A stretch of DNA of 64,000 nt, from the NCBI GenBank assembly GCA_004123355.1, contig SCHM01000003.1:186001-250000 (forward strand), given 5' to 3'. Positions 23,019 through 36,577 of this stretch are shown here, one piece after another; the stretch's first letter is position 1, and each line of letters starts with the position of its first letter. Below the pieces are notes generated by a model. The model made no database searches. It saw nothing but the letters and a program-made list of their open reading frames with translations, and was not told the origin of the DNA. The position numbers and the translations under genes were made by a program. This DNA is from Amphirosellinia nigrospora (Eukaryota > Ascomycota > Sordariomycetes > Xylariales > Xylariaceae).

Positions 23019-25627
23019 TCACATCTTTAACTCTTGGGTCCGACATCTAGTACATAAAACCCTTGCCTGATCCCCTTCGCCCACGGGGAAGATCTGCCCA
23101 TCATCGAACCCTCCGCCACAAGCGGCGCAGCGGAAACACTCGTCGTGCCACTCGGCGCCCAGCGCCTTCACATACTGTCCGATGACTGCCATTTTGCAGC
23201 GCCTGCACTTGGGCGCGCGGCGCTCGGTCCGTTTGGTCTGACAGGCTACGCACCACGCGTAACCATCTTTCTCGATATGCGTCATGCCGCGCTCGAAGGG
23301 GTCACCGCACTCGGCGCAGAAGAAGTGCCCGTAGTGCCAATGTTCGCCTAACGCCACGACATGCTCGCCAAGAATCGGCGTCTTGCAATGCTTGCAGTGC
23401 GGCGCAAACAGCTCATGCCAATCCAGATGACAGAAGAAGCGCAACCGTTCGTCACCATCCTCGGCCATCGTCTGGCCCGGTATCTCCTCGAGAATCTCGC
23501 CCGCTGCTCGGCGACGAATGCGGTCGAGCCGCGCCGCGCAAAAGTTGTCCGGCTCTGGGCTGATCTCGAGGGCCTCGAGACTCGTGCCGCACGTATAGCA
23601 GCGGAAACATTGAGGATGAAAGCGCTCTGAGCCGCCACTTAAGGCGACCACCCGACCCTCGATCGGATAGCGGCATTCGTGGCAGATTGCTGTTGCGCGA
23701 TGCGACGCCCCAGGCGCAGGAGACCAGTGGCCCCGAGAACGACCACCGCTTGCTGCGTTGCGCGCGCGCGCAGTCGACCTCGGGTCCGGCAGTGGCCGGG
23801 CAGAAGGCTTTGGTGCCACATCATCAGGTGTGACAATGGCAGGGATACTCGGCCCATTGCCTCCATCATCGTCGTCGGTGTCTGGCAAGACGATGGTAGG
23901 TACAGAAGGTCCGCCGTCGTCGGAGACATAAATGACAGGAACCTGGGGCGCATCCCCCGAATTTACCTGAATGTCGGGGATGGGTGGGGAACGATGGGAT
24001 GCCCGCGCGGCTGGCGTCGCCGACCCTGGAATATCCGACGTACATACGATAGTAGGGATAGGCGGCTGCGGACTTTGCGACCCCGGACGCTCTTTTGCGA
24101 CCCCGAAAGGGACTCGGCCCGACTCGTCTGGCGTTGGATCAGTAGCCGCCTCTTCCGGGGCTTTCCAGTATTTGTCAAAGCTTACGATTGGACGTCCGGG
24201 GCTATCGCTGACCGCAGACGGGGTAGGAAGTTTGGAGCTGCGGTCTTTGAGCCGCATGCTCGTGGCTTGGCGGATGTCGTCACCGCGTATCTCGACGCCG
24301 TTCTTCCTCGGTATGTCTTGAGAGGAACGGGGAGAGTCGGAGAGATCGTTTTTGGTGTAGTTAGGATTGCGCGACTGTGATGGCGGATTCTTATGTATCT
24401 CAGTTCGCGAGACGAGTTTGGGAGGCCCGGTGGCCAGGTTCGCGTTAGGATCACGGGACGGATCGGGTGCGAATTGAACTTTGTTAGGGGAGTTCCTTGT
24501 CTTGGCGCCGAGCGGTTGAGAGTGAACAGGTAACGGGCGATGTCTTGAGGTTCTTTCCGGTGTGGTGCTTTCGGGTTCCTCCCATATCTGATCCCCAGAG
24601 AATGGTTTCTCAATCTCGCCACTAATATTGCGTCTCATGCTACTGCGGCGACGGCTGCCCGAGCTCGTACGAGCTACACCGCGGCCGCCGGCGGGGATTT
24701 TCTGGTGAACAGACCCTGCGTCGAAGTTGCGTTGTTGATCCATGCTTTCACGCCCACTACCGGGAGATGAATCTCTGTCGCTCCCGGATGAGCTTCCAGA
24801 GAACGACCGCACCGAATCTCGGGCGAGTCCCGTGGCACCGATATCACTACCATATCGTCCAACACTGGCCGTCCGGGCGTGGGCGTAGCTGTTCCGTCGC
24901 ATATGGGGTTTGTACCGGTATGGTGCGTCGGGCTCACGTGGCTTAATACCATGTTCGTGCTGGTATACTAGCTCGGCGGCTTCGTTTAACGCAGCATTGT
25001 ATAGACGTGTCTCGTCATCTTGTTCTTGCTCTCCCTTCTCCTCATCCTTAATCTCGATGGCATCCATGGCCTGATGAAGCGAAAATGCTTCTTCCTTCTC
25101 CATCCATCTCTGACCACGCTCGATGTACGTAGCACTGGGAACAATTTCTGACGGTTTCAAAGGCGTAACGGCGGGTGCAGTCGGGAAATAGTCTCTGCCA
25201 GATGCGGTGTTGACTGAGAAGCGGGAGGTCACACTGCCGGCGACACTGGGGCGGCTACCCTGAGGTCTGATTAGGGAGGGCCTGTCCTTTGGTTGCTAGC
25301 AGGGGTTTCGGACCGAACGGAATCCCCCGCGATCGACGATCGGCCGGGTGTTGTGAGTTGCTCAGTTGTCCCTACTCGCGACCTCGTAGACGGAGGCGGA
25401 GGTCGCGCTCCTCCGGGACGGTTCACGCGACTTTCGCGCAAGTTCGCTAGATAGGAAGCTGTAGGAGGCCGACGGTTAGTGGGAGAGTCAGGTCGATCGC
25501 TCTGGACCAGGGCATCCGAACCAAACTGCTCATTGTTCATATATGAAGGCGAAGGTGGAGTAACCTTCCTCTTGGAGGGGGAGGAGGAGGAAGAGGCGGC
25601 ATCCTTGGGCTTGCCGCGGTGCAGCAT
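23019..25627 (-). CDS. LIM-domain protein, three LIM zinc fingers (paxillin-like)
   Basis: A long disordered region, rich in Ser, Pro, Arg and Asp, covers roughly the first 600 residues. Three LIM domains follow at the C-terminus. LIM1 starts CHECRYPIEG and continues FHPQCFRCYTCG; LIM2 is HCKHCKTPILGEHVV with HYGHFFCAECGDPF; LIM3 is CRRCKMAVIGQYV with WHDECFRCAACGGGF. This arrangement matches the fungal Pxl1/paxillin-like proteins that act in cytokinesis, polarity and actin organisation, which is an inference. The gene begins MLHRGKPKDAASSSSS at 25627. It is split into two frames near 25288, where SNQ and KDRPSLIRPQG rejoin if one A is restored in a run (AAAA read as AAA). No intron is needed. 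The expected length is near 870 residues. Confidence 0.85.
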
Positions 25628-27240
25628 CGTCTGTATTTGGAACCCAATACGAAAGCCAGGCAGCTAAGCGATGATTACACAGAACGGTTGGCTGTTTGGC
25701 CTCGTTCGAGTTGAACGTCGGTGTGAACGCTCGAAGGGATTGAACTTGGATATTTAGGTAGGCAGGTAGTGTGCAGATGGTGATCAGTAGGACTGGATCT
25801 GGAGACGGGGCCGCAAGAAGCTCAGCTCAGGATAGCACGAGGGTCGTTGGTGAGGTAGTGTGTAACTTGATTAATAATGATCAATACTTAAGTTCTGTTT
25901 ACAGTGAAGAAAGGGTGCACGAGGTTGGCGGGGCGAAGGTTTATATGACGACGTCGGTACCGGAAGCGGAAGTGAAAGCGTTTCACCGTCAGTTAGACTG
26001 CATGGTGATGTGTCATTGGTTGGGAGACGATGATTGGATGAATCTAAACCACGGTCGCATAGGTAGGTAATGAAAAGAAAATATTGGATGGCTGGGATCA
26101 GTTCATGCCTAATGTTGACATTCCGCCGTCGCTGGCTGTTGCTGGGGCAGCCGGAGGTGGTTAACGGACCGCCAACCATCTCGCCGCCCCGTCCGGTTTT
26201 TTTTTGGCAGCCCCAAGCTCCCGCTCTAAGTGCCCATGTGGGGTTAGTGCTTGTGGGCACCATGTCAGTATATACATAGTATCTACAAACACACTTGCCA
26301 CACAATAAATCATTGTCTTATGTCATCTTGTCTTGGTATATCATATATGTCTGATACTCTAAAATATAAAGCGCGCGCATGGGCGTGCATAAAGGGAGAA
26401 TGTGTACTTAGTTGCCATTCTTGATATGGGTTGCATGGAGGTTTGAACTTTTCTTTACATGTCAATCCGAGCGCTAATCGTATACTTATGTACGTCTAAG
26501 TACGTATCTTATCTAAAGCTCTTAATACGTTGAGGTAGTACGTTTCTTTGGTCGATGTGGAATTTATAGATCTATAAATATATATTTGTTGCGACAACAG
26601 CTAAGCCATGCTTCTAGTTAGGTAACTGCCATACCATAAATACTGTAGTTAATACAACTGTGGCATACACCATGTCTACCTGCACCTGCATACCTAGCTA
26701 GATAAGTAATACCAATGACCTGGCCCATGAGGTACCTTTGATTGTGAAAGGGCTGTCCCTGCCGCGCGGCTGTACTGTATGAGCACCGTAAGGAGTACCT
26801 ACTAAGTACGCTCCACTACTAGCGTCAGGACCCACGCGACACGTTTCCTAGTTGGGCTAAGCGCACATCCCTGCTCGATGCCCGCCTACAGGCCACAGGG
26901 TTACGCACAGGGCGGTACAGGGGCGCAGCATTGCCGCAGTGCCGAGAATGCTGGGCGCCCAGAGTTTCGTCGTTACGAACCCGAACCTGACCAAAGGGCT
27001 CGAGAGGATGCAAAGCATTAAACCCCTGGGTAAGGTCCCTACCCTCCTTTTTCATATTTCCCGTTTCCCATTTCCCATTTCCCCCTTTCTGGTCTTTCTG
27101 GTCTTTGGAGATTGCCCATCTCGTCTCGTCTTAGCTCGACAGTCAGTCGGTTCGTCGTTGAGCTAGGTATGTCAGGGGCCTCTCGTCGTACTCCCACTCT
27201 CGCCATATTCAACTTGCAGCCGTCTCATACGTACGACAAG
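25628..27240. other. Intergenic
   Basis: About 1.6 kb without a supported gene, upstream of both divergent neighbours (LIM gene and PAP2 phosphatase), so it holds both promoters. Short TAGGTA-type motifs occur near 25755 and 26050. A T-run and repeated TTTCCCATTTCC segments at 27055-27085 precede the PAP2 gene. Confidence 0.4.
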
Positions 27241-28671
27241 ATGCCCGACTTTGACGTGTTACCGCCTAGGACGAGGACGAGGACGAAGAAGATTAGTGTC
27301 CTCGTCATCCTCTCCTATGCCTTTGACTGGTTGATCATGGTAGTAGTCGGCCTCATCGGCTACTTCCTGGGCAATGTGACACCGAACAAGAGACCCTTCA
27401 GCCTGCTGGACACCAATATAGCGTACGTCTAGCTTCCCAGCTCACTCTCGCGCTGTCGCTAACGTCGAGTCTACGCAGCTTTCCCGTAACCGAGCACGAG
27501 ACCGTCACCTCGGCACTGCTCTTGACATTCAATGCCGCCGTTCCCATCGCCGTCATCCTCGTTGTCGCCTTGGTCTTCGTCCCGGGCCGCACCGTGCCCG
27601 ACGGCACACCCTCCTCCCTCATCTGGAAGCGAAAGCTCTGGGAGCTGCATATCGATGGTTGGGCCTGGCCCTTTCGTTGATATCCGCATGGATCGTGACG
27701 CAGGGTATGAAGAATCTATTCGGAAAACCGCGACCTGATCTGCTGTCTCGGTGTATGCCCGACATCGAGAACGTCACGAAACATATTGTGGGCTTCTCCG
27801 GCATCGGATCGACATATAACGGCCAGCTGGTCAGCGCCACTATCTGCACCAACTCCGACAAGGCCTTCCTCGATGACGGCTTCCGCAGCTATCCCTCGGG
27901 CCACTCGAGCTCCTCCGCCGCCGGCTTGATTTACCTGTCTCTCTTCCTAGCCAGCAAATTCGCCATTACCTTCCCCTTTGTGCCGCGGGAAACCCTCGCC
28001 AACGATTCCGGCGCTGTCACCGCCTTTCCCTCGCGCTTGAACCACCGCAATGGCGCCGCTACCTCGTCGTCGACGAGCACGGCTTACGAGGGCATCCGCT
28101 CCCGCTCTATCTCGGCCGTCGATGATGAGGCATCCTCACCCCTAGATCCGGCCACCATGAAGCAAATCGGCCTTCACAACACAGCTGTTGCTGCCGTCCG
28201 CACCCAGGCAGCCGCACCTCCGGTTTATCTGCTGCTTCTGGCCGTCTTGCCATTCTTCCTCGCCGTATTTATCGCGAGTTCACGCTGGTTCGACTTCCGA
28301 CACCACGGGTTCGATATCCTTTTCGGCTTCTTGATCGGGACTATTACGGCTTTTTTCGCCTTCCGATACTATCACATGCCTATTCGTGCTGGCGGCGGAT
28401 GGGCCTGGGGACCCGCAGCCGAGATAAGGCTTTCTGGGCAGGCTTAGGGTCCTGGAGTTATGCGTCGAGCAAACAACACTGGCTCCGGGACAACAGCGAG
28501 GAAGAGTTCCAACGCCTGCACATGACGCCTCAAGACATCGAGCTCGGGGGTCTACGACAACGGGGGCTTTCGCCAGCCATAAAACCGGGGGATATTCGTG
28601 TACATCGCCATGACCGCGACGAGAGCTCGAGAACTACAACGGTTGAGCCACAAGAGAGCGAACGTATCTAG
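27241..28671 (+). CDS. PAP2-type lipid phosphate phosphatase (Dpp1/Lpp1 family)
   Basis: These membrane enzymes remove phosphate from phosphatidate, diacylglycerol pyrophosphate and related lipids at the vacuole or Golgi. Exon 1 is 27241-27422, then a 56 nt phase-2 intron, then exon 2 from 27479. All three catalytic motifs are present: C1 in KNLFGKPRP (KX6RP), C2 in YPSGHSSSS (PSGH) and C3 in SRWFDFRHHGFD (SRX5HX3D). Hydrophobic segments fit a six-helix topology (IMVVVGLIGYFLG, AVPIAVILVVALVF, LLLLAVLPFFLAVF and others). A ~50-residue insertion between the second and third motifs is Ser/Thr-rich. Two frame changes, near 27654 and 28413, are each explained by one missing base (GG read as G; CCCC as CCC). 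Rejoined, the tail ends RVHRHDRDESS..ESERI at 28671. Confidence 0.88.
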
Positions 28672-30030
28672 TCAATAATCTAGTATGCATATTTAGTTTC
28701 TCTCGTACCCCATGTCTCTTCTAATAAAGGCGTAATCTCGTACTCCATCAGCATCATGCTGTCCCCCCCCATTCTGCTTTGCGCTTGTTTATATTGTAAA
28801 GCCTCCCATTCAATCTACGGTGAGTGGAGAATAAGAGTGTACGGGTTAAGACGAATCGTTCATAATGACGCCCCAGACAAGGAAACACAATTAGATATCT
28901 GGCTCAAAAGCGTTCATGAATGTCGAACGACATACCAATCAGCTGTTTCATCAACAAACTATTCATGCACGCCACCCATTGTTTTTGGCATTGAATGAGC
29001 TTTACGGGCTGTGAGGGATACACGAAGGCGTTCAGGTTGGGGATGTGCCATTTCGCGATATCAAGACGCGAGACGAAATATCGGGTGGCGTCGAGTATTC
29101 AATAAGCCACCTAAAAGCAAACCAGTGCTAGATCTAACCACGGCAAAAATTTGGGTGAATCTATATATGATCACAATGCAAACATGTCAAACAAGACCAG
29201 ACTCATCAGTCAGTCAGGAGCGTTTAGTGTGCTGCGAGATGCAACTTATGTAATCTCAACTCATCAAGCTATCTTCAGGTGATCCTAAATATCTGTGTCT
29301 TCTCTTGGTAGTGGCGACATGTTTTTTTTTGTTTTTTTTGGTTACTTAATTATTAAAAAGTTTAAACTTACTGCTTTAATCTCAAGAGAGGTAGAGGAGG
29401 ATCCTGCTACTATACTGAAAGGTATAACCTGAGGACAAAAAACGGATGGAAAGAAGCCGGAAGCAAAAAATGCAATGTTCTTTATTACCTATCCTAAGAT
29501 GAATCGTAGTGGACCATTCGTGTAATGGGAAATAAGAAACGGGAAAAAGATCGCGAGGGGAATCTTCGCCCAACGCCATGAGCAAACCCGCTGATGACAT
29601 GCACTCTCAAAAAACGCCGGTGTTGTACGCATGAGGGAAGAGGTTTAGGTGTATAGCAGGTGCGAATGTGTAGTGGCGCTGCATCTTGCTTCGAAGCCGC
29701 TTTTCTTGTTTAGTTCATCATCCTCCAGACGCTAGAGTTCAGCTGCCAATGGCCATTTTTTTGCCTCGTATGGGATATTTCTGTTGAAGCAAGACCAGTC
29801 TATCCTTCTCTTTTCGTTCTTCTGTCCCTTTCTCCCTCTCTCTCTCTTTCCGTCCATCTCCCCCCTCCTTTAGCCGACAACATGCACTACAACACTCGGA
29901 GTCAGTTATTGCTGTTTATAGCGTGAATTGTGAGGGTATCAGAAGCTTCGAGACATCATCACGTCCTAAGACTAAAAGGAAACGTTGAGCTCCGAAAGGT
30001 GCTAAAGCAAGAAGAAAAGAACTCCTAGAA
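28672..30030. other. Intergenic (convergent 3' ends)
   Basis: No supported gene. Poly-T (29325-29340) and a CT-rich tract (29815-29875) are present. The region should contain the 3' ends of the PAP2 and CK2 beta transcripts. Confidence 0.4.
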
Positions 30031-30948
30031 TTACGCACTAGCATCACCTTGGCCAGCACCATCAGCGCACAGCTCTTCGTCCTCGTCTTCCTCATCTAAG
30101 TCGTCGCCCCCGATATCCTCCTTGAAGCCGCTTTCGACCTCCAACTTTCGTAGCCGTCGGAGCATGTCGGCGCGCTGGCTATTCTGCCAGCGGATGAGAG
30201 TAGCAGCGGCGTGGACCTTGAAGCCGTACACACGGGGAATGTAGCGTTCGGCACTCTTGGCCGGCACCAGAGCCGGATAGACCTGGAACATGATGTTGTG
30301 GAACGAGGTACCGAAGTAGGCACCATCGATGGCGCCATGGCGGGACGACTTGGGATTGTAGACGTCCTCACACCGGACACAGTAGAGCTTGACGGGCTTC
30401 TGGTGGGGGGCATCGGTTTGGCCCATGGGTAGCAGGGGATGGGAATGGCAGAAGACCCTCGGGCACTTGCCAAAGTCGGCTTTTTTGTATTTGTCGAGCT
30501 GCAGGGCACGGCGAGTCAGCAGCCAGGGAGAGGGATCAGAGGGATGAGATACAGCAGGGTGTATGTACCATTTTGGCCAGACCTCGCGTGGTGACGATAT
30601 AGCGGGCGTGTATGAGGCCGTAGAGGTGGCGGGCCGACTTCTCGATGGTCTCTCTCATGTCGTCATCGCAGTCGAGATCGAAGACGTCGGTAATCAGGTC
30701 GAGGGCATACTGGTAGTACTGGACTTCCGTGTTAAGGCCGGTTAAGTTGAACCGATCGGTAAGATAGTCCTCGTCGATTTCACAGAAGTACTCGTTGCCG
30801 CGGGACGAGATGAACTAGGCCACCGTCAGCATACTCGCTTCTTCCTCTTCTGCTTCTCACCCTCGACGAGGAGCACACAGGAACCCACCCAATCTCGCCA
30901 GTAGCTCGTATAGTCGCTGTCGGACTCGGAGCCGAACTCTTCCATCAT
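30031..30948 (-). CDS. CKB1: Casein kinase II regulatory (beta) subunit
   Basis: This is the regulatory subunit that dimerises and assembles CK2 holoenzyme. Three exons on the minus strand, 30948-30889, 30814-30569 and 30498-30031, with introns of 74 and 70 nt, both phase 0, give 257 residues without breaks. The N-terminus MMEEFGSESDSDYTSYWRDW precedes FISSRGNEYFCEIDEDYL, both hallmarks of the family. The zinc-finger dimerisation cysteines are visible in GKCPRVFCHSHP and LYCVRCEDVYNPKS, and the usual FGTSFHNIMFQVYP follows. The C-terminus is a long acidic tail (DLDEEDEDEELC). Two adjacent ATGs (30948 and 30945) could serve as start. Of the two fungal beta paralogues (Ckb1, Ckb2), I favour Ckb1 on the tail, with moderate certainty. 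Confidence 0.93.
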
Positions 30949-32112
30949 GGTGTGGACGTGGCCGCGTCTGCGTCTGCGTCTGCGCTGGGCGGGCGAAGTC
31001 GACGACAATCCGAGGACGAGTGGCCGACAGTCGATGTTGCCCAACCCCCTCGAGCGTCTTTCCGTCGAGTTGCCGTTAGTATGATGGAATACCTACCTAC
31101 CTAACCTAGGAATGTGGGTGACGAGGATATCTCAGGTAGGTAGTTGGAGGGGTTTGACTTCAGAGCTTGTGATACTGGAGCATCACCCGGAATGGGGTAG
31201 ATTGGATGCTTGGTGGGGTTTGCACGAACCACACAGCATGCCTAGTAAGGTTAACATATTAGCGGTAGGTACCTGTTACTATGTACCGACACACCGGGGG
31301 TGCCAGACAGCCGGATGAGGCTGAAAAGCCCCCACCCTTTTTTTATAGGTGTGGTACTCCGTACATGGTCTGTCTAAGGTACCTGTAAGTACCTCTGAGA
31401 TAGCCTGGTTTTACTATACTGAATCGGAATGGGGGTCCATTTTTCATAGAATGCATAATTTCCAATATACATGGATCCATTAGTAATACTGGTAGGTACC
31501 TAGGTACCTCATTACCGTAAATGCGCCAAAAAACCGTTTATTGTAAAACGGATCTTACCTAAGTATGTATTACAGGGCGTTCCGTATGAGCGACTTCCGG
31601 GTAGTGAGGCCCATAAATCGCCCCGTAACAACATTTCATGTGTTCGTTATACTAGGTAGGACCTCAACGCCTGTAGTGACAACATTAGCGAACGCGCTGG
31701 ATATTAGTGATGCTGCAGTTGTAGACCAACTAATGCAGAAATACTAGGAAGAGGGCTGCGCATGCTACTATAGCGTCTAAGTGTTAGATCTATGCGGGCC
31801 GAGAAACATCTATCTGCGTGTTTAAGTTTTACATTTTATGCATTGGGCGCTTCTTCAACCACAGAAGACGAGTCTCGTGCCGAACTGGTTCTATAAACAC
31901 CTGCATGACAAAACTATGCAGTAGGGCGGGGCGGGAGTAGAATAAAATCATGTTCGAAGCCAACTCTGTTAATAGTTGTCAAGGAAGCAATTGCTGAATG
32001 CTTGAGTCTAACATCATTACAATGCCCTGGGTGCAATCTCCTTGCCGAAATGGGCCCTCCATCTACACGCCTTCACACCCGAAGTATCTTGATACTAGTT
32101 TGCTGCGCTGCT
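30949..32112. other. Intergenic with TAGGTACCTA palindromes
   Basis: No supported gene. Palindrome clusters TACCTACCTAACCTAGG at about 31089 and GGTAGGTACCTAGGTACC at about 31491 are the main features. The segment near CKB1 presumably holds its promoter. Confidence 0.45.
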
Positions 32113-35100
32113 TTACACCGGACTTGCCGTACCGATACTGCTTACGTCGCTGGTTGATTGTGCATCCGAGCCCGTTTCCGAATTCTGTCGCCGTAACCTT
32201 GAATGGCCATTGCTCCTAAACGAAGGCACTTCCAGCTTCGTTATTGTTTCTGGGCTATCCGACTCTTTCTTCATCTGGATATTGACTAATTCCATTGCCT
32301 CACGGAGGGTTTCCCCGCTCTCGTCCATTGCTGCCAAGAACCGCGCCAACTCCTTACACAGCTCCCAATCTTCTTCCCTGATAGCCCGAGATAATAAGCG
32401 GACTGACTGCTCTGATGCGGTTTCCAAAGCTTCAAAGGTGTGTAATATTAATAAATAGCCGCCTGCCGTCTTCAACGAACCGCGCTGTAGTGATTCTTCG
32501 AATAACTCTTGAGGCGGGGGCAAATATGCGAAGAGGGTTCGCCATGACCTGACCTCGGTCTTTCTAGTGCATTGGACGACAATATCTAGGTACTGCTTGA
32601 AGGATGAAAGCAACGTCAGAACTCTCGGGAGAAGCGCTGCTTCCGGTGGCGGGGCCAAGTCGACCTCTTCATCTAAAACATGATGTAAAAGTACTTCAAG
32701 CCCATGAGCAAAATATTCAAGGTCTTGATACTGTCGAGCCAAAGTGAGAGCCGCTGCTGCGTCATTGGTTTTGAGATGGGACTGTAAGATATCGGGCAAA
32801 AATAGATGAGTCTGGGGTAGTTGTTAGTAACGGACGGGGCTGCGATTGTGAAGTAGCTTAACTCACCCTAATGCAGAAGCGAAAGAATGAGTAATTTATG
32901 TCTCTACGTTGTACAAGATCCGGTTCAACCCCTAACACGATCCCTTTACTCATTAGAATCGACAGGGGGTAGAAGTCGAGAGGGATCGAAACTGTGGAGG
33001 GTAGCTCTTTGTTGGAATCATTCGAAGCCGCATATAAAACGTCGTGCACATCGGGCCACAGCTTCAATACCTGGCCTTCAAATATCCACAAGGAATTTCG
33101 CAAATTGCCTTGATCAGCGTCCCACGAGAAATGATTGCTGTGTTCACCGAGCACATGAACGGAGGGCTGGTCCCTCATGCTGGCATAAAACTCCACGCTA
33201 TGAGATATAACACGCATATCGTACTTGAGCTGACCGCCCTGGTTCATAGATGGTTGGAGCAGGACCAGTTTCCCATCAACCAAAAAGAGCACTGATGCGT
33301 AGGCAACGTCTTGAGATGGATCCCCATCTATCATCTGCTTCTCAGGTAGAATCCAACTGAGCCCCCGTACTCGCGCGGGAGATCTTACTATGCCGTTGAA
33401 GGCAATTTGCCCGACCTGGATAGGTTGTATGATGCCAGAAACAGGGGCGAAGACAAAATGGTAAAGCAAGTTTTCGTAGGTATACACAAGCAGAGAATCG
33501 TCCCCGGAAGGTGTGATCAGGACAATGGGTGCAGGCATCTTCTGTATGAACATGACGTTGGAGCTGTCTAAAGCAGCTTCCCGCGAATAGAGGCGAAGTT
33601 CATATGATCTGTTAGCCTCGACCGCCGCCACAAGGATATGTTGATACCAGCACATTCCGCCCCGAACTTGAAACTCATTCTCCATAGCGCTATTAGCGAA
33701 TGTTTTCCATCGACCGCTATTGACACTGTAATGTGCAAGGCCACGTCTTCCGGCGACAGCAACGTATCTACCATCCGAGGAGATAACGGTACACCTAATG
33801 GGCCACTGATTGAGTAGATAATTAGATGGAATTCTCGTTGTGTGCCAAAGCAAGGGTTCGGCAGAAATGCTGGTCAAGCCTGGGAGATCGTAGCCCCGGT
33901 AAACCATAATACTGGATGAGCTTTGGAGCACTGTGCGGAAGAGATTGGGTGGGCTGTAGCAGCCTGTCACGGCACTTCGAGCCATCTCAAGAGACCAAAT
34001 GGCCTCGCTCTGACGGCCGATAATAAGTAGCTCACAAGCGCCGCCAACCCAACATGCGTCCGTGATGCCCGTGAGCCAGCCCTCTCCATTGGCGTGAGCG
34101 ATAGAGTGATCTGCATTGAAACTATTGGATGCGTATTTTCCGAAGACACTCCACGTTGCCCAGCCCTTCTCATAGCCCGCGAACAAGCAATATCCATCTT
34201 GAGAATAGCTTAGGGTAGTCAGTGGGCCTGCTTGGCTAATAGATACTGTCGGCTTGTGCACGTGTGAAGGAGGAATGTTCCCAGCATAATCCCGTGCAGA
34301 ATATACATGAATACTCCCGTCGGCGCAACCTACCGCGATTAGCGAGAAGCGAGCATTCACAACCGCTCGAAGAGCATGATGATCTTGACTCTGAGGGGTA
34401 TGAAAGCAATATCCTTTGAATAGCTTTTTGGGATCCGTCTCTGATGTAGGTTGGGTGGTGTGCGCTGCACAGCGTACGCTTTGCCGTCATTGGTAACCCA
34501 GGTGGAAAGATTCATGGGCCGGTCGTGGGTCATTTGCTGTACGGAGGCCTTCCTATCGAGCCAGCCCATGCGGCTGAGAATCTCAGTAGTTATCTGATTG
34601 GAGGCGCCGTCTGGCGTCCACCGAATACACTGAACGGTCGCAGGCTTCTTGGTAGCCACAATCAACTCATCGTCCAGCGCCAGGGCACACTTGATACCGG
34701 CATCCACTTTGATAGTTCGGCGAAACCGGACGCTGAGATCCCGAACACCAGCACCCTCGCCGGGTCCCAGTAGAATCTGGTCAGGGGCGCTGTTGCCAGG
34801 ACCACCAAAATGGCTCTGCCGTCGCCTTTGTATGTTGGTATGGTCGACGAAACGCGGTTTGTATACCTTTGCTTCCGGGTCCGTGGCCAGTGAGTATGTG
34901 ATTAGATAATCATAGCTCGTCTGCAATACAAATATGGCCGAGTCAGGTCGTATGAGAAGGTCTACACAAGGGCCATACGCCCTCATTGAAGCCTCGGATC
35001 GTACGACGATAGCGAGAATTACGGCGGGCTGGGCACGGAGACGGCGAGGTCAGCACGAGCGACGTAAGGATGGCCAGGGCAGCGATACGGACCTTGGTCT

Positions 35101-35545
35101 GCCATATTGTCAAAGTGGACGCGGTGACGACAGTAAACATGTGGCCGGTGCGGGAGACCTTCAGAGCCACAACCGGCTCGTGGGTTGGGACGACAGCGGG
35201 ATCGGATGCGCCGAGGTAGTGTAAACCGGTGTTTGCACTCCCAGGCTTAGAGGTATCGTGCTCAACGGACCGGATGTAGGGCGTGGCCGGGGTGCGCGGG
35301 CCCGGCGTGAGAGGAGCAGCATCGGGGTCGTCGGCATGCAGTTCCCTGTCTTTGGCTGGCGTGGACTCGAAGCTGAAGCTGGACTGCGAAGCCGTGTCGG
35401 CGACGGCGGGGCCCGCATTCAGGCCATCGTGAGAGACAACGGAACTAGGACTGGGACTGGGTCTGGGACCGGGTCTGGCGCCTCTACTCGGGCAATGGGC
35501 TGTGGTGGTCGCGTATATCTTGGGTGTCCCGATGGGCCAGTACAT
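32113..35545 (-). CDS. RIC1: RIC1, subunit of the Ypt6/Rab6 exchange factor
   Basis: With Rgp1, Ric1 activates the Golgi Rab Ypt6/Rab6 for endosome-to-Golgi transport. The start MYWPIGTPKIYATTT is the family start. After a disordered Pro/Ser stretch come the beta-propeller parts: EPVVALKVSRTGHMFTVVTA, LRPDSAIFVLQ-like text, MGWLDRKASVQQMTHDRPMN and NARFSLIAVGCADGSIHVYS. The C-terminal helical RIC1 domain is THLFLPDILQSHL, GLEVLLHHVLDEEVD, CTRKTEVRSWRTLFAYLP and ESLQRGSLKTAGGYLL. Introns are 35092-35029 and 32866-32812, both keeping frame. One frame change near 34463 is explained by a missing C (CC read as C). The gene ends at 32113 with a Ser-rich tail; about 1,100 residues. Confidence 0.9.
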
Positions 35546-36577
35546 GGCTGGCTACCGTACCTACCCTTCCAGTTTAAGAGGCTGCATTCGAGGTTGAGTA
35601 TGCTGAAGACTTGGGCGTAGGGAACGAAGGGGGAAGCCTAGGAGGGCGACAAGGGCCGACTAGATGTGTACGTCTCGGGTGTACGAGATAATTGCTTATT
35701 GCTGTACTATTAGCTCATTGCTTCGGTAGCTATCGTGACAGGATTATGTAGAGATGAATGTGGTAAAGCTATAGGTAGCATTCCGGTAGTTAGCGGGCAC
35801 CTACTGTCTAGCTTAATTCTGTCTAGCTTAATTCAGTAAGTACCTAACTTACCTAATAGGTAGGTAGATATCTCCTCTATACCCGATGTACCTACCTACC
35901 TAGGTACCTAGCACAGGGCCTTCCGGACAAAACTCCACACGCATAGAGAGGTACTATAGCCCTAGATTGTAAACCTAAGTACCTAACATATTTAATAGTT
36001 GAATAAAATAACTACCATATAAAGCAAGTAAATAAAAAATACAAAAAGAATAATCAAGGCTTGAAATTTAATCTGTGTATATTATAGTTATTTTTAAAAA
36101 TTCCTTTGGTTCTATTAATTAACTAAGAAACCATGGGCTTAAGACGGGATAGGCTGTGGTACAGTACCTAGTACTTGTGTACCTTAGGTGGTGTTTTGGC
36201 CGGCCCCCTCTGCCGTTACCAGCCTCACGGGAAGAAGCCCACCTAAGCTACCAACTTACATCACGTTCAGATACTAGAGGTATGCTTCCAAGGGTGAAAA
36301 GTTCATCTTTAACCAGGCCCTTTGCTACAAGTACCTACCAAGGCAACTAACTGAGTGCTTACTTAATAGGTTAGGTATAATATCCTACTGTTGAGCTGAC
36401 CATCTGATTGGGGCTGATAAACAGAACATCGTAGGTAGGCCCTGCAGTATCTTCCCATTCCCATATCAGCTGCCACTGCGACTGCGCATGACCTCACGGG
36501 CATAGCACCCCTCAACAATCATTACTCGCATGAGCATATGCGAGGCGACTGCCGCCGTGTCTAAACAATAGGAGACA
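35546..36577. other. Intergenic, palindrome cluster and AT patch
   Basis: Divergent promoter region between RIC1 and the THO3 homologue. At 35815-35910 there is a dense cluster of TACCTA/TAGGTA units with a repeated TCTAGCTTAATTC, and at about 35990-36110 a short AT-rich patch. No coding region is supported. Confidence 0.5.

Noticed and set aside
23679-24380. A 233-codon plus-strand ORF opposite the LIM gene
   Set aside because: It is the antisense shadow of the GC-rich disordered region of the LIM-domain protein; no motif and high Arg content.
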